Assembly: GCA_965205045.1 (NCBI GenBank)
Contig: OZ242031.1
Span: 3,224,001 to 3,288,000, forward strand
Length of the DNA: 64,000 bases
Reading direction: 5' to 3'
From: UBA6522 sp965205045
GTDB lineage: Bacteria > Pseudomonadota > Gammaproteobacteria > Steroidobacterales > Rariloculaceae
In this document: positions 38,402-47,735 of the stretch, one piece after another
Position numbering within the stretch: position 1 is the first letter of the stretch
Layout: the number at the start of each line of letters is the position of its first letter
The notes under the pieces: generated by a model
Seen by the model: only the letters and a program-made list of their open reading frames with translations
What the model was told of the DNA's origin: nothing
The model's database searches: none
Position numbers and translations under genes: made by a program

Positions 38402-39794
38402 CGCGGCCGCCGGCGTCCCGGCTGATGCAGGCGTCGGCGTCACGGCTGATCCCAGCGTCGACAACACGGCTGATACCGCCGTCGACACCACGGCTGAGGC
38501 CGGCGTCGAGGTCGCCGAGGTCATCGGCCTCAGCCACGACGGACTCGGTATCGCCCAACTGGGCGAGCGGCGCGTTTTCGTCCCCGGCGCTCTGCCGGGA
38601 GAGCGGATTCGGGTGCTGCCCCGCAAGCGACGCCGCCAGTACCGGCTTGGCGATCTGATCGAAATCGTCGAGCCCTCCGAATCCCGCGTCGAGCCGCCCT
38701 GCGAGTATTTCGGCCGTTGCGGCGGCTGTGCCGTGCAGCACCTGGACCATGCGGCCCAGGTGGCGTTCAAGGAGTCCATGGTGCGCGAAGCGCTGGCGCG
38801 CATCGGGGGCGTGGAACCGGAATCCTGGCTGGACTCCATCACCGGGCCCGAGTGGAATTACCGGCGGCGCGCGCGACTGGGAGTCCGCTATGTGAAGGGC
38901 AAGCAGCGCGTGCTGGCGGGATTCAAGGAGCGCGCCACACGCTACGTCACCGACATGGGAAGCTGCAGGGTGCTGGTGAAGCCGTTCGACCGGCTTCCGG
39001 GGCCGCTTGGCGAGATGATCGGCCAGACCAGTCTGTGGCGCCGGCTGCCCCAGGTGGAACTGGCGGCGGGGGAGGGTGCCCGGGCAGTGGTTTTCCGCGT
39101 TCTGGACGAACCATCGGAGTTGGATCTGACACAATTCGCCGAGTTTGGGCGGCAGTGGAACCTGGACATCTACCTGCAGCGTGGCGGTCCGGGGACTGTC
39201 CGGTCTCTGGACCCTGAAAGTACACGTCGGCTTGCGTACCGACTGGAGGCGTTTGACGTCGAACTCGAGTTTGCCCCGACCGACTTTCTGCAGATCAACG
39301 CCCGGGTCAATGAAGGCCTGGTCGCGCAGGTGGTGCGGCTGCTTGAACTCGGTCCCGCGGACCGCGTCCTGGATCTGTACTGCGGCCTTGGCAACTTCAG
39401 CCTACCGCTGGCACGGCGTGCCGGGTATGTGCTGGGCGTGGAAGGCGACGGCGGGCTGGTGGCGCGGGCTGCCGCCAATGCCCGCCTGAACGGCCTGGAC
39501 AATGCTTCCTTCTCGGCTTGCGACCTGAACGAAACGGGCTGGAGGTTTCTGCGAGAGCATTGGGATGCCGTAGTGCTCGACCCGCCGCGCTCCGGTGCCG
39601 AGATGGTGGTACGGCAGATGGCCGAAATGTCTCCGCGGCGCATCGCGTACGTCTCTTGCCATCCGGCGACACTCGCCCGCGATGCGAGGACGCTGGTGCA
39701 TGAGCATGGATATCGGCTGGTTACTGCAGGCATTGCGGACATGTTTCCGCATACGCCTCATGTGGAGGCGGTGAGCGTATTCGTGGGTAGGTGA
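38391..39794 (+). CDS. rlmD: 23S rRNA (uracil-1939-C5)-methyltransferase RlmD
   Basis: This is a 467-aa SAM-dependent methyltransferase. After an unusual repetitive 40-residue extension comes a TRAM domain (GLSHDGLGIAQL...VFVPGALPGERI), the Fe-S cysteine motif CEYFGRCGGCAVQHL, SAM motif DLYCGLGNFSLPLA, DPPRSGA, and the catalytic-cysteine segment YVSCHPATLARD. It is the last gene of the long operon. Confidence 0.94.
   Translation: MTADAAAGVPADAGVGVTADPSVDNTADTAVDTTAEAGVEVAEVIGLSHDGLGIAQLGERRVFVPGALPGERIRVLPRKRRRQYRLGDLIEIVEPSESRVEPPCEYFGRCGGCAVQHLDHAAQVAFKESMVREALARIGGVEPESWLDSITGPEWNYRRRARLGVRYVKGKQRVLAGFKERATRYVTDMGSCRVLVKPFDRLPGPLGEMIGQTSLWRRLPQVELAAGEGARAVVFRVLDEPSELDLTQFAEFGRQWNLDIYLQRGGPGTVRSLDPESTRRLAYRLEAFDVELEFAPTDFLQINARVNEGLVAQVVRLLELGPADRVLDLYCGLGNFSLPLARRAGYVLGVEGDGGLVARAAANARLNGLDNASFSACDLNETGWRFLREHWDAVVLDPPRSGAEMVVRQMAEMSPRRIAYVSCHPATLARDARTLVHEHGYRLVTAGIADMFPHTPHVEAVSVFVGR
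38394..38513 (+). repeat. Five 24-bp tandem repeats in the rlmD 5' coding end
   Basis: Five in-frame units encode TADAAAGV, PADAGVGV, TADPSVDN, TADTAVDT and TAEAGVEV. Unit length preserves the frame, so copy number could vary without breaking rlmD. The encoded segment precedes the TRAM domain and is absent from typical RlmD. Confidence 0.85.
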
Positions 39795-40078
39795 AGTAAG
39801 CGGTCAGACCGAAGCCAAGTCCCGGTCAGGATGCCCGATCAGTAGACGGACCCACTCCGCGAACCACTCAGATAACTCCCAGTCCGGGTGAAGGACCAGT
39901 ACCCCGGAGCGGTGTTCGCGGACGAACTCCGGGACTTCAAGCCACGACGCATCCGTTGGTGCCGGGATGAACGACGAGATTGAGTGCCGCTACCACAGCC
40001 TCGACTTTTCGGTCGAGAAGACCGCGCTGTCGCTTTCACTTCCTCCGTTGCCTTTCCCCCGCGTGCTAGCATCCCTTC
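39795..40078. other. Intergenic region with a short open remnant
   Basis: On the minus strand a frame ending at 39804 reads SWLEVPEFVREHRSGVLVLHPDWELSEWFAEW. It looks protein-like, but it lacks a start and is closed upstream by a stop at about 39990. It may be the tail of a lost gene. Confidence 0.35.
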
Positions 40079-41629
40079 ATGCACAGGCGCAAGCTCCCCA
40101 TCGGTATTCAGACCTTCAGTGAGATTCGGGAAGGTGATCGCCATTACTATGTGGACAAGACCGCCCATATCGGGCGGTTGCTCGACGGGGGCAAACACTA
40201 CTTCCTCTCCCGCCCGAGGCGCTTCGGCAAGAGCCTGCTTCTGGACACCTGCAAGGAGTTGTTCGAGGGGAATGAGCCGCTGTTCGAGGGGCTCGGCATC
40301 CATGGGAGCTGGGACTGGTCGGTTCGGAATCCGGTCATCCGGCTGAGCTTCGGCGGCGGGCACTTCAAGACGCCGGACGGCCTCCGGATCAACGTCATGG
40401 CCCAGTTGGACAGGGTGGAGCGCGAGACCGGCGCCAAGTCGCCCTATCCGTCTGCTCCGGAAAGGCTCGCCCACCTGTTGGAACTACTGAATCGCCGGGA
40501 CGGGCAGCCTGTCGCCGTGCTGGTCGACGAGTACGACAAGCCTATACTGGACGCGCTGGACGCGCCGGAGGTTGCGCGGGCCAACCGCGATTACCTGCGT
40601 GGGCTCTACGCGGTGATCAAGGACTGCGACGCGCACATTCGCTTCAGCCTTATCGTCGGCGTGAGCAAGTTTTCCAAGGTCAGCCTTTTTTCGGGGCTCA
40701 ACAACCTCAAGGACATCACGTTGGACCCGCGCTACTCAACCATTTGCGGGTACGCCGAGGGCGATCTTGACGAGGTGTTCGCACCGGAGATCTCCGGCCT
40801 CGACCGCGGGAAGATCCGCGCCTGGTACAACGGTTACAACTGGTTGGGCGGGGAGCGCGTTTACAATCCATTCGACATTCTGCTGCTGTTCGACAGCCGT
40901 GCGTTCAAGGGGCACTGGTTCGAGACGGGGTCCCCGACGTTCCTGGTGGAGACCTTGTTCCGCCGGCGGGTGCGCTCGGTGGACCTGGATGGCATGCTCG
41001 CCAGCGACGAACTGCTGTCCACGTTCGATGTAGACGAGATCGCGCCGGAGGCGCTGTTGTTCCAGACCGGCTACCTGACCATCGCGCAAGCGGAGCCTCG
41101 CGGCGGGGAGACGTTTTATCGGCTCGGGTATCCCAACCGCGAAGTGCGCCAGGGGCTGAATGGCAGCTTGCTGCGCTATCTGGTGAAGGACTCGACCCGC
41201 CAGACCACCAACAGCGTGCGGCTGTACGACCTGCTGCTCGCCAACGACTTCGGCGGCATGAAGGCGTTGTTCCACGCCTTCTTCGCGAGCATTCCCTACG
41301 AGTGGTACACCAACAATGATATCGCGGGCTACGAGGGCTTCTACGCGAGCGTGTTCTATTCCTATTTTGCCGCCTTGGGTCTGGACGTCACGGTGGAAGA
41401 CAGTTCCAGCCACGGTCGACTGGACATGGCGGTGCGCTTCAACGGGCACGTTTACCTATTCGAATTCAAGGTCGTGGAATTGGCCGGCGACGGCGCGGCG
41501 ATGGCACAGTTGAAGGAGCGTCGCTATGCTGACAAGCACCGGGGTTCAGGTGGCCCCATCCACCTGATCGCGGTGGAATTCAGCAAGGAAGCCCGCAATG
41601 TCGTCGCGTTCGCGGTGGAGCAGGCGTAG
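40079..41629 (+). CDS. AAA-ATPase-like/PD-(D/E)XK nuclease-superfamily protein
   Basis: This 516-aa protein is of the PF09820 (AAA-ATPase-like) plus PF08011 (PD-(D/E)XK) architecture. The N-terminus is LPIGIQTFSEIREGDRHYYVDKT, followed by a P-loop-like SRPRRFGKSLLLDT and Walker B VAVLVDEYDKPI. The C-terminal nuclease fold has GRLDMAVRFN and VYLFEFKV (D...ExK). Such genes occur in many copies in anaerobes and host-associated bacteria, and their role is unsettled (mobile-element-like or defence proposed). It stands alone between rlmD and the L,D-transpeptidase gene. Confidence 0.88.
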   Translation: MHRRKLPIGIQTFSEIREGDRHYYVDKTAHIGRLLDGGKHYFLSRPRRFGKSLLLDTCKELFEGNEPLFEGLGIHGSWDWSVRNPVIRLSFGGGHFKTPDGLRINVMAQLDRVERETGAKSPYPSAPERLAHLLELLNRRDGQPVAVLVDEYDKPILDALDAPEVARANRDYLRGLYAVIKDCDAHIRFSLIVGVSKFSKVSLFSGLNNLKDITLDPRYSTICGYAEGDLDEVFAPEISGLDRGKIRAWYNGYNWLGGERVYNPFDILLLFDSRAFKGHWFETGSPTFLVETLFRRRVRSVDLDGMLASDELLSTFDVDEIAPEALLFQTGYLTIAQAEPRGGETFYRLGYPNREVRQGLNGSLLRYLVKDSTRQTTNSVRLYDLLLANDFGGMKALFHAFFASIPYEWYTNNDIAGYEGFYASVFYSYFAALGLDVTVEDSSSHGRLDMAVRFNGHVYLFEFKVVELAGDGAAMAQLKERRYADKHRGSGGPIHLIAVEFSKEARNVVAFAVEQA

Positions 41630-41787
41630 TGGATGCGCGCAGCAATGCCGCCCCAAACGTCGGCAGGTGGATGGCGTTGGCGCTGTTCGAAAAACGCTGA
41701 CCGGATTTGTTGTCGTACGTCCCCGGTCCGGAGGTCCAGCGGGCGGGACCTGCTATTATTTCTATGTGTCCGGAAAGTCTCCATGCC

Positions 41788-42273
41788 ATGGGTGAGCGGC
41801 GGATTCGAGTCAGTCTCGGTGGTCAACGCCTGGATCTGGTGGACGACGGCGCGGTGCTCAGGTCCTACCGTGTCTCGACATCCAGGTACGGCGCCGGCGA
41901 ACGCGCCGGCAGCCTGCGTACGCCCCGGGGCCGGCACGTGGTTCGCGCCATGATCGGCGCAGGCGCGCCCGCGGGCACCGTATTCCGCGGCCGGCGCAGG
42001 ACAGGGGAGATCTACAAGGACAAGCTGGCGTCGAAGCACCCCGGCCGGGACTGGGTGCTCAGCCGCATTCTCTGGCTCTCGGGTACCGAGGTCGGCAAGA
42101 ACCGTTTGGGAGCCGTGGACTCCATGCGCCGCTATATCTACATCCACGGTACGCCGGATCGGTACTCTCTGGGCACGCCCGCTTCCATCGGTTGCATCCG
42201 CATGAGCGACGAGGATGTCATCGAGCTGTTCGACATGGTTTCACCGGGCACGGTGGTGGACATCGAGGAGTAG
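41788..42273 (+). CDS. YkuD-family L,D-transpeptidase
   Basis: This 161-aa protein starts at ATG 41788. The catalytic region is YIHGTPDRYSLGTPASIGCIRM, with the conserved histidine, serine, cysteine and arginine (HG...S.GC.RM). There is no obvious signal peptide, as in several single-domain YkuD proteins placed next to nagZ in gammaproteobacteria. It would form 3-3 peptidoglycan cross-links or act in recycling-related chemistry. nagZ starts 17 nt downstream. Confidence 0.9.
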   Translation: MGERRIRVSLGGQRLDLVDDGAVLRSYRVSTSRYGAGERAGSLRTPRGRHVVRAMIGAGAPAGTVFRGRRRTGEIYKDKLASKHPGRDWVLSRILWLSGTEVGKNRLGAVDSMRRYIYIHGTPDRYSLGTPASIGCIRMSDEDVIELFDMVSPGTVVDIEE

Positions 42274-42290
42274 CCGGTCTCACGGAGCGC

Positions 42291-43337
42291 ATGGATAGCG
42301 GCAATCGCAGTACGCCCCTCGGCCCTCTGATGATCGATCTCAAGGGGGTCGAGCTGGACGCCGAAGAACGCTCGTGGTTGCAGGCCCCTGAAGTAGGGGG
42401 CGTGATCCTCTTTACGCGCAACTTTCGGGATCTCGGCCAACTCGGCGAACTGGTTGCCGAGATTCACGCCGCCCGCAATCCGCCCTTGCTGGTGGCGGTG
42501 GACCACGAGGGCGGCCGGGTGCAGCGGTTCCGCGGTCCGTTTACGGAATTGCCTCCAATGCGGTCGCTTGGACGCCTCCACGACCGTAACCCGGGAGAGG
42601 CGCTGGCCGCCTCACGTGCCTTCGGCTGGCTCATGGCGGCGGAGCTGCGCGCGCACGGTATCGATCTGAGCTTCGCGCCTGTGGTGGATCTTGACCTGGG
42701 AATGGCCGAGGTCATCGGCGCCCGGGCGCTGCATCCCGACGCGGCAGTGGTGAGCGTCCTGAGCGCCGGGTTCTCCGCCGGCGCCAACGCGGCGGGCATG
42801 GCCATGACGGCCAAACACTTTCCAACCCACGCGGGAGCGCGCGCCGACTCCCACACGGCGCTTGCGGCCGACGACCGCGACCTGGACCAACTGACCGACG
42901 ATCTCGATCCGTATCGCCACCTGATTGCAAATGGGCTTGAGAGCGTCATGGTCGGTCACGTCATCTTTCCCGCGGTGGACCCATTGCCCGCCAGCCTGTC
43001 GCCGTTCTGGATGCGGGAACAACTACGCGACCGCCTCGGATTCGACGGCGCCGTGCTTTCCGACGACATGAGCATGGCCGGGGCGGACGTTGGCGGCGGC
43101 TGCGGCCAACGAATCCTTCAGTCGCTGGAGGCAGGATGCGACATGGCGCTGCTGTGCAACGCGCCGGGGGAGGTGCCCGGGGCTATCGATGCACTGGTCA
43201 ACCACCGCAACGTCTCATCCTCGCCGCGTCTGGCCCGGCTTCGCGGCGGTGTGCGCACCGGCTGGAAGGAACTGCGTCAATCGGAAAAGTGGCGTGTTGC
43301 GCGTGAACAATTGGAATCGCTTCATGCAAATTTGTAA
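42291..43337 (+). CDS. nagZ: Beta-N-acetylhexosaminidase NagZ
   Basis: This 348-aa cytoplasmic GH3 enzyme removes GlcNAc from anhydro-muropeptides in cell-wall recycling. ATG 42291 gives MIDLKGVELDAEER after a short leader. It has VAVDHEGGRVQRFRGPFTELP, SFAPVVDLD and LSDDMSMAG. The catalytic loop reads KHFPTHAGARADSH, where KHFPGHG...DSH is usual. The acid/base Asp-His pair is kept, so activity is expected. Confidence 0.93.
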   Translation: MDSGNRSTPLGPLMIDLKGVELDAEERSWLQAPEVGGVILFTRNFRDLGQLGELVAEIHAARNPPLLVAVDHEGGRVQRFRGPFTELPPMRSLGRLHDRNPGEALAASRAFGWLMAAELRAHGIDLSFAPVVDLDLGMAEVIGARALHPDAAVVSVLSAGFSAGANAAGMAMTAKHFPTHAGARADSHTALAADDRDLDQLTDDLDPYRHLIANGLESVMVGHVIFPAVDPLPASLSPFWMREQLRDRLGFDGAVLSDDMSMAGADVGGGCGQRILQSLEAGCDMALLCNAPGEVPGAIDALVNHRNVSSSPRLARLRGGVRTGWKELRQSEKWRVAREQLESLHANL

Positions 43338-43457
43338 TAATCCTTGCGGTTGGGGGCGGTTGGCCGCTTAAATGTGCAATCGATCCAACAGTTTAGCCGC
43401 CTTATCCAATAACCAAATAATCGAGCGGTTTTTCATTTCAGCAGGGAGAGTTCTGGA

Positions 43458-44160
43458 ATGCTCAAAAAACAACATACTGTTCCCGCCGTCGTACTGACGC
43501 TTCTGCCCGGACTCCAGTTCTTTTCCGGCACGGCATCCGCCCAGGAGTTGGAAGAGGTCATCGTGACCGCCGAACGCCGCGAACTCAATCTGCAGCAGAC
43601 GCCCATCTCCGTCACGGCCTTCAATCAACTGGAACTCGACCGGCTCGGACTCCAGGACGCGGAAGACATCGCCAATTTCATACCGAACGTCAGTGTGGGC
43701 ACCGCGTTCGGCACCGGCGATGCCGTCGCCACCTTTTCCATCCGCGGCGCCGGACAATTTCGCAATACCACGTTCTTCGACCGCGGCGTGGGCCTCTATA
43801 TCGACGAGATGTACTATCCGCGCAATGCGGGGGCCATATTGCGCGTCATGGACGTGGAACGGGTGGAGGTGCTGCGCGGGCCCCAGGGCACGCTGTTCGG
43901 CCGCAACAATACCGGCGGCGCGATTCGCTACATCTCGCAGAAACCGGAGCCCGGGTTCAACGCCGACGTGGAACTGATCGGCGGCGAATACAACCGCCTT
44001 GATGTCAAGGGGCATGTCAACGTGCCGCTGAGCGACGCGGCGGCTTTCCGGTTCACCGGTGCGAGCTTGTCGCGGGACGGCTATATCTTTGGGGAAAACG
44101 GTCAGACAAAGGGAAATCTGGATACGACTGTCGGGCGCGCCCAATTCCGGTTCGCGCCTT
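43458..44160 (+). pseudogene. TonB-dependent receptor, N-terminal plug fragment
   Basis: The start is good (AGGGAGAG upstream of ATG 43458), as are the signal peptide (TVPAVVLTLLPGLQFFSGTASAQ) and plug (EVIVTAERRELNLQQTPISVTAF, FSIRGAGQFRNTTF, VEVLRGPQGTLFGRNNTGGAI). Homology stops after GRAQFRFAPS near 44160, where the convergent DUF6152-like gene ends. The remaining frame to 44210 is that gene's antisense. Receptors of this type are 700-800 aa, so about 500 barrel residues are missing and no pore can form. Confidence 0.88.
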
Positions 44161-44580
44161 CTAGTCCGGCCCCGGCGTGCGCCAGTTCAGCAGCGTGCCG
44201 TCGTCCTTGACGATCACGCTCCAGATGGCGGCCGGGCGGCCGTCCCGCATGGGGCGGCCCGTCACCGTGATTCTCGCACCCGGGGGCAGATCGCTCTTGC
44301 GCACGCCGCCGTGCATCAGGTCCTGGGGACCTTCGGCCTCGAATCCCCAGGTCGTGGTCGTGCCGTCGTCGTTGTCGATGTCGACGATCAGCCACGAGTG
44401 CGGATTGATGTAGCGGAACTCCTTTACCGTTCCGGTGAGGGTGACGGTCCTTTCCGGCTCGAACATTTCGCCCGAGTGATGCGCGCCGGCCGCCGTTCCA
44501 AGTAGCGTGCCGGTCGCGGCCAGGAGCGTACCCGCTGCTGCCGCCCCCCATTCTCTCTGCTGTCGCTTGACTGGAATCAT
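44161..44580 (-). CDS. DUF6152-like exported small protein
   Basis: This 139-aa protein has a signal peptide (AAAAGTLLAATGTLLGTAAGA) then HHSGEMFEPERTVTLTGTVKEFRYINPHSWLIVDI, the DUF6152 signature (AHHS...G.V..F...NPHS). Function is unknown; such small beta-rich periplasmic proteins often accompany TonB receptors and oxidoreductases. Its stop codon sits exactly at the breakpoint of the truncated receptor. A longer relative is encoded at 54044. Confidence 0.82.
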   Translation of the reverse strand: MIPVKRQQREWGAAAAGTLLAATGTLLGTAAGAHHSGEMFEPERTVTLTGTVKEFRYINPHSWLIVDIDNDDGTTTTWGFEAEGPQDLMHGGVRKSDLPPGARITVTGRPMRDGRPAAIWSVIVKDDGTLLNWRTPGPD

Positions 44581-44768
44581 TGTGTAGTCCCCCAGGTTAG
44601 TTGATCGTCTACATCCGATTGTCTTTTCATGGTTTTACGCTGCTGCCAAGTGTGTTCAAATGACGCGCGACAAGCATGAATGTCTCGATAAGTGTATATC
44701 CCTGCCGGACGCATTTGTCCAATCGTACCAACAAGCTGGAACCGTAATCCGGATTCGATTCCCGACCC

Positions 44769-45362
44769 ATGAGCATGACCGCCGCACACGACAGCACGCT
44801 GGACGAAGCGATCCATGTGCGCAAAACGGCGCGCCAACTGGTCTCGCCGGAGCAGGTCCGCGCCGCCCTGGACCGTATGGCAGCCGCCGCCGGCGAGGTT
44901 CTGGCGAAGGAAAACCCGCTGGTGCTGGCGGTCATGAACGGCGGCGCGTTCACTGCGGTTGAGCTATGCCAGCGATTGGACTTTCCTCATGAACTGGATT
45001 TCGTCCATGTGACTCGTTATGACGGGGAACTGGTGGGCGGGGAATTGCACTGGCGAGCCTGGCCCGACAGGGACTTGTCGGGGCGAACGGTCCTGGTGGT
45101 TGACGACATCGTTGACCATGGCGAAACGCTGGACGCAATCTGCCGGCGGCTGCGACAAGATGGGGTCGGGCAGTTGCATGTCGCCGTGCTTGTCATCAAA
45201 CGTCTGGATCAACCCCGCGTCCGCATGGAAGTCGACTTCGCGGGACTGGACGTCGAGGACGTGTACGTTTTCGGGTGTGGGATGGACTACAAGGGCTACT
45301 GGCGCGGACTGACGGGCATCTACGCGGTCGATACGCAGGCGCAGGCGGTGGGAGGCGGGTAA
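44769..45362 (+). CDS. Hypoxanthine-guanine phosphoribosyltransferase family protein
   Basis: This 197-aa purine-salvage enzyme transfers phosphoribosyl from PRPP to hypoxanthine or guanine. The PRPP loop VLVVDDIVDHGETL is at about residues 112-125, with VMNGGAFTAVEL and YVFGCGMDYKGYWRGL. It is followed after 3 nt by methylthioinosine phosphorylase, whose product hypoxanthine is its substrate. Confidence 0.92.
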   Translation: MSMTAAHDSTLDEAIHVRKTARQLVSPEQVRAALDRMAAAAGEVLAKENPLVLAVMNGGAFTAVELCQRLDFPHELDFVHVTRYDGELVGGELHWRAWPDRDLSGRTVLVVDDIVDHGETLDAICRRLRQDGVGQLHVAVLVIKRLDQPRVRMEVDFAGLDVEDVYVFGCGMDYKGYWRGLTGIYAVDTQAQAVGGG

Positions 45363-45365
45363 GGC

Positions 45366-46112
45366 ATGCCGTCCAGTACCCTGGGACTCATCGTCGGCAC
45401 CGTCCACCACGGGCTGGCGTTGAACGCGGTGGCCAGAAGCCCCGGCAAGACGCCCTACGGGATGCCGTCCACTCCCGTCCTGTGGGTCGAATTCGGAGAT
45501 CGCCGGATCGCCTGCATCGCCCGCCATGGCGAGCGGCGCCTGATCCCGCCCCATATGATCAACTATCGGGCCAATCTCTGGTTCCTGCAGCAGCACGGCG
45601 TGCAGCGGTGCGTCGCGCTGAACGCCGTCGGCGCCATTGCGGCGGACTTTCCGCCCGGGGAACTGGCGGTTCCGGACCAGGTGATCGACTACACGTGGGG
45701 GCGGGAGCACACCTATGCCGACGGGAGCCAGGATGAGGTTGCGCACGTGGACTTCACCGAGCCGTTCGATGCCGAATTGCGGGGACAGATTGCCTCCGCG
45801 GCGATCGGGGCCGGCTGCAGTATCCGATCGGGCGTGATCGGCGTTACCCAGGGTCCGCGGCTGGAGAGTTCGGCAGAGATCGATCGCCTGGAACGCGACG
45901 GCTGCACCATGGTCGGCATGACGACCATGCCGGAAGCGTCACTGGCCCGTGAGCTGGGCATGCGCTACGCGGTGTGCGCATTGGCCGTCAATCACGCGGC
46001 GGGGCGGGTTCCGGGCGATACGTCGATCCTCGCCCAGCTCGAGCGGCATACCTCGCAAGGGGCGGAGCGGTTTGCGGCGTTACTCGAACGGCTGATACCG
46101 GCGATCGGCTAG
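45366..46112 (+). CDS. S-methyl-5'-thioinosine phosphorylase
   Basis: This 248-aa PNP-family enzyme has GTVHHGLAL, RHG, IPPHMINYRANLWFL, ALNAVGAI, TQGPRLESSAEI and AVNHAAGR. The family near nagZ in pseudomonads is MTIP, which converts methylthioinosine to hypoxanthine and methylthioribose 1-phosphate. MTAP (adenosine-type) specificity is the alternative. Together with the upstream HPRT it forms a polyamine by-product salvage unit. Confidence 0.88.
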   Translation: MPSSTLGLIVGTVHHGLALNAVARSPGKTPYGMPSTPVLWVEFGDRRIACIARHGERRLIPPHMINYRANLWFLQQHGVQRCVALNAVGAIAADFPPGELAVPDQVIDYTWGREHTYADGSQDEVAHVDFTEPFDAELRGQIASAAIGAGCSIRSGVIGVTQGPRLESSAEIDRLERDGCTMVGMTTMPEASLARELGMRYAVCALAVNHAAGRVPGDTSILAQLERHTSQGAERFAALLERLIPAIG

Positions 46113-46231
46113 CAGCCCGCGGCACAAGTCGCCCGGCATGGGCCGGAAGACCGGCTGGCCGAAGACGGCCGATCGATCGACGATGCATCCCGGCTGACTG
46201 TGTTGCTCGTTCGTGCCGCAGTCAACCGACA

Positions 46232-47557
46232 CTATGCAGCGGGACCCCGGGGCGGGCTGAGCGGATCGTCGATTTGCTGCGTTTCCACCGGCTGCGGCCT
46301 GACGACCACAAGCAACCCGATGGCAGGGTGATCGAGGTAGTGTATGTCGCCGCTGCGAACCCGGCGCTGGATACGCAGCGCATACCGCAGCGGTAGTTTC
46401 AGTTCGCTGAGGACGCCATCGACGACTGGTGTCTCCTGTAGCAGTGGCGGTACCGGAGGTGCGCGGTACAGCAGGTCGACAGTCACATGCAGAAATCTGC
46501 TGAGGTGCAGTTGCACGGTGCCCACGGGATTCACCGTTCCGAGCAGCGAAATGTCGACAGGCACGGCCCGGTCCGGGGGGTAGGCAGGCTGAACCCAGCC
46601 GCCGTGGGCCAGTGGTGTGTAATCGGCGTCTCTCTGCAGCCGCAGCAACGCGCCACGCAATTCAAGCTCGTCGGCGCGCAGGGTCCCGAACGTCGGATGC
46701 GGTGCTGGATTCAAAGGGTCGGGCTCGTCTGCGTCGATTGCGCCGGGGTTAGCCGCATCGTTCCCCAGCGGGTCCAGGTCAATCGCATCCGGGCCCGGCA
46801 GCGGAGGGATCTCGGGAATCGGATCGAAAACAAGGGGCACCCTCGACTGATCTTCCAGAGTTTGAAGCGACGCGACGAGCCTCTGCACATAGGCTGTGCG
46901 AATAGGGTATCGATCGTCGCCAGGCAATGCGTCGGCGCCTGCGGTCATTGACTCGTGGAGGAGGGCAGAAAGGGTCCCGTCATCCGCCGGGCCCAGCGGC
47001 CCGAGATCTGGCACGGGTTCGGACTCCAAAACGCCATCCAGGTCGCTGATCAGGCCGGCCTCTTGCGGGTCCGCCGGTTCCAGATCCCCATTGCCTGGTG
47101 TGCTGTCTTCAGAATCTCTGATTTGTTCTGTGGTGGACGGGGCTTCATCCGGTGCAACCTCCAAAGGGAGCACGGGACCAGGCGAATCGGGCGTCGCTGC
47201 CGCCATCGTGGAGTCGCTCGATTCATCCTGCACGGGCAATGGGTCAGCGTCCGCAAGTCCAGGCGGCCCCAGGAACTCGGAGTCACGCGGTGCGGGCGCG
47301 ATGAAGTGCTTCGGCGGGCGCGTATCCAGCGCTATCTCAAAGGGTTCGTCGGGGAAAATCTCTTCGTCGGGGTCGAAACCGTTGTAGGCAAAGGCAATCA
47401 CTTCGACGCGGTACCATGGATGTGCCCCGTCTTGATTCGCACCGGTTCCGAATGCCTGCGCAAGACCGCCGATTCCCTGAGTCTGAGCAGCGGCAGGGCC
47501 CGTCAGGCTCTGCAACGCGCCCAGCAAGACAACCGGAATTCGCCCGCAAATCTTCAC
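46232..47557 (-). CDS. CsiV-family protein with long acidic linker
   Basis: GTG 47557 gives VKICGRIPVVLLGALQSLTGPAAAQ, a signal peptide. The first domain starts WYRVEVIAFAYNGFDPDEE and the C-terminal one has RRVRSGDIHYLDHPAIGLLVVV, both typical of CsiV. Between them lie about 150-200 residues rich in D, E, P and S that are unusual. CsiV is an outer-membrane protein that in Vibrio aids the response to D-amino-acid peptidoglycan signals. The role here is unproven. Confidence 0.78.
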   Translation of the reverse strand: MKICGRIPVVLLGALQSLTGPAAAQTQGIGGLAQAFGTGANQDGAHPWYRVEVIAFAYNGFDPDEEIFPDEPFEIALDTRPPKHFIAPAPRDSEFLGPPGLADADPLPVQDESSDSTMAAATPDSPGPVLPLEVAPDEAPSTTEQIRDSEDSTPGNGDLEPADPQEAGLISDLDGVLESEPVPDLGPLGPADDGTLSALLHESMTAGADALPGDDRYPIRTAYVQRLVASLQTLEDQSRVPLVFDPIPEIPPLPGPDAIDLDPLGNDAANPGAIDADEPDPLNPAPHPTFGTLRADELELRGALLRLQRDADYTPLAHGGWVQPAYPPDRAVPVDISLLGTVNPVGTVQLHLSRFLHVTVDLLYRAPPVPPLLQETPVVDGVLSELKLPLRYALRIQRRVRSGDIHYLDHPAIGLLVVVRPQPVETQQIDDPLSPPRGPAA

Positions 47558-47735
47558 GAGGTGATTATAGCGGTTGACCGGCGACCGGCACGCGGGCGGG
47601 TGGCACGGCGGCGACGCGAACACCCGTCGGGAATTGGCGGGGAATTGAGCGGTATCGCCGATAATCGATCCGCGGAACTCGCCAGTATCGCCCGCTTGGT
47701 CTAATCTTGCCCATCCAGGCGGGACAGGAGAACTC

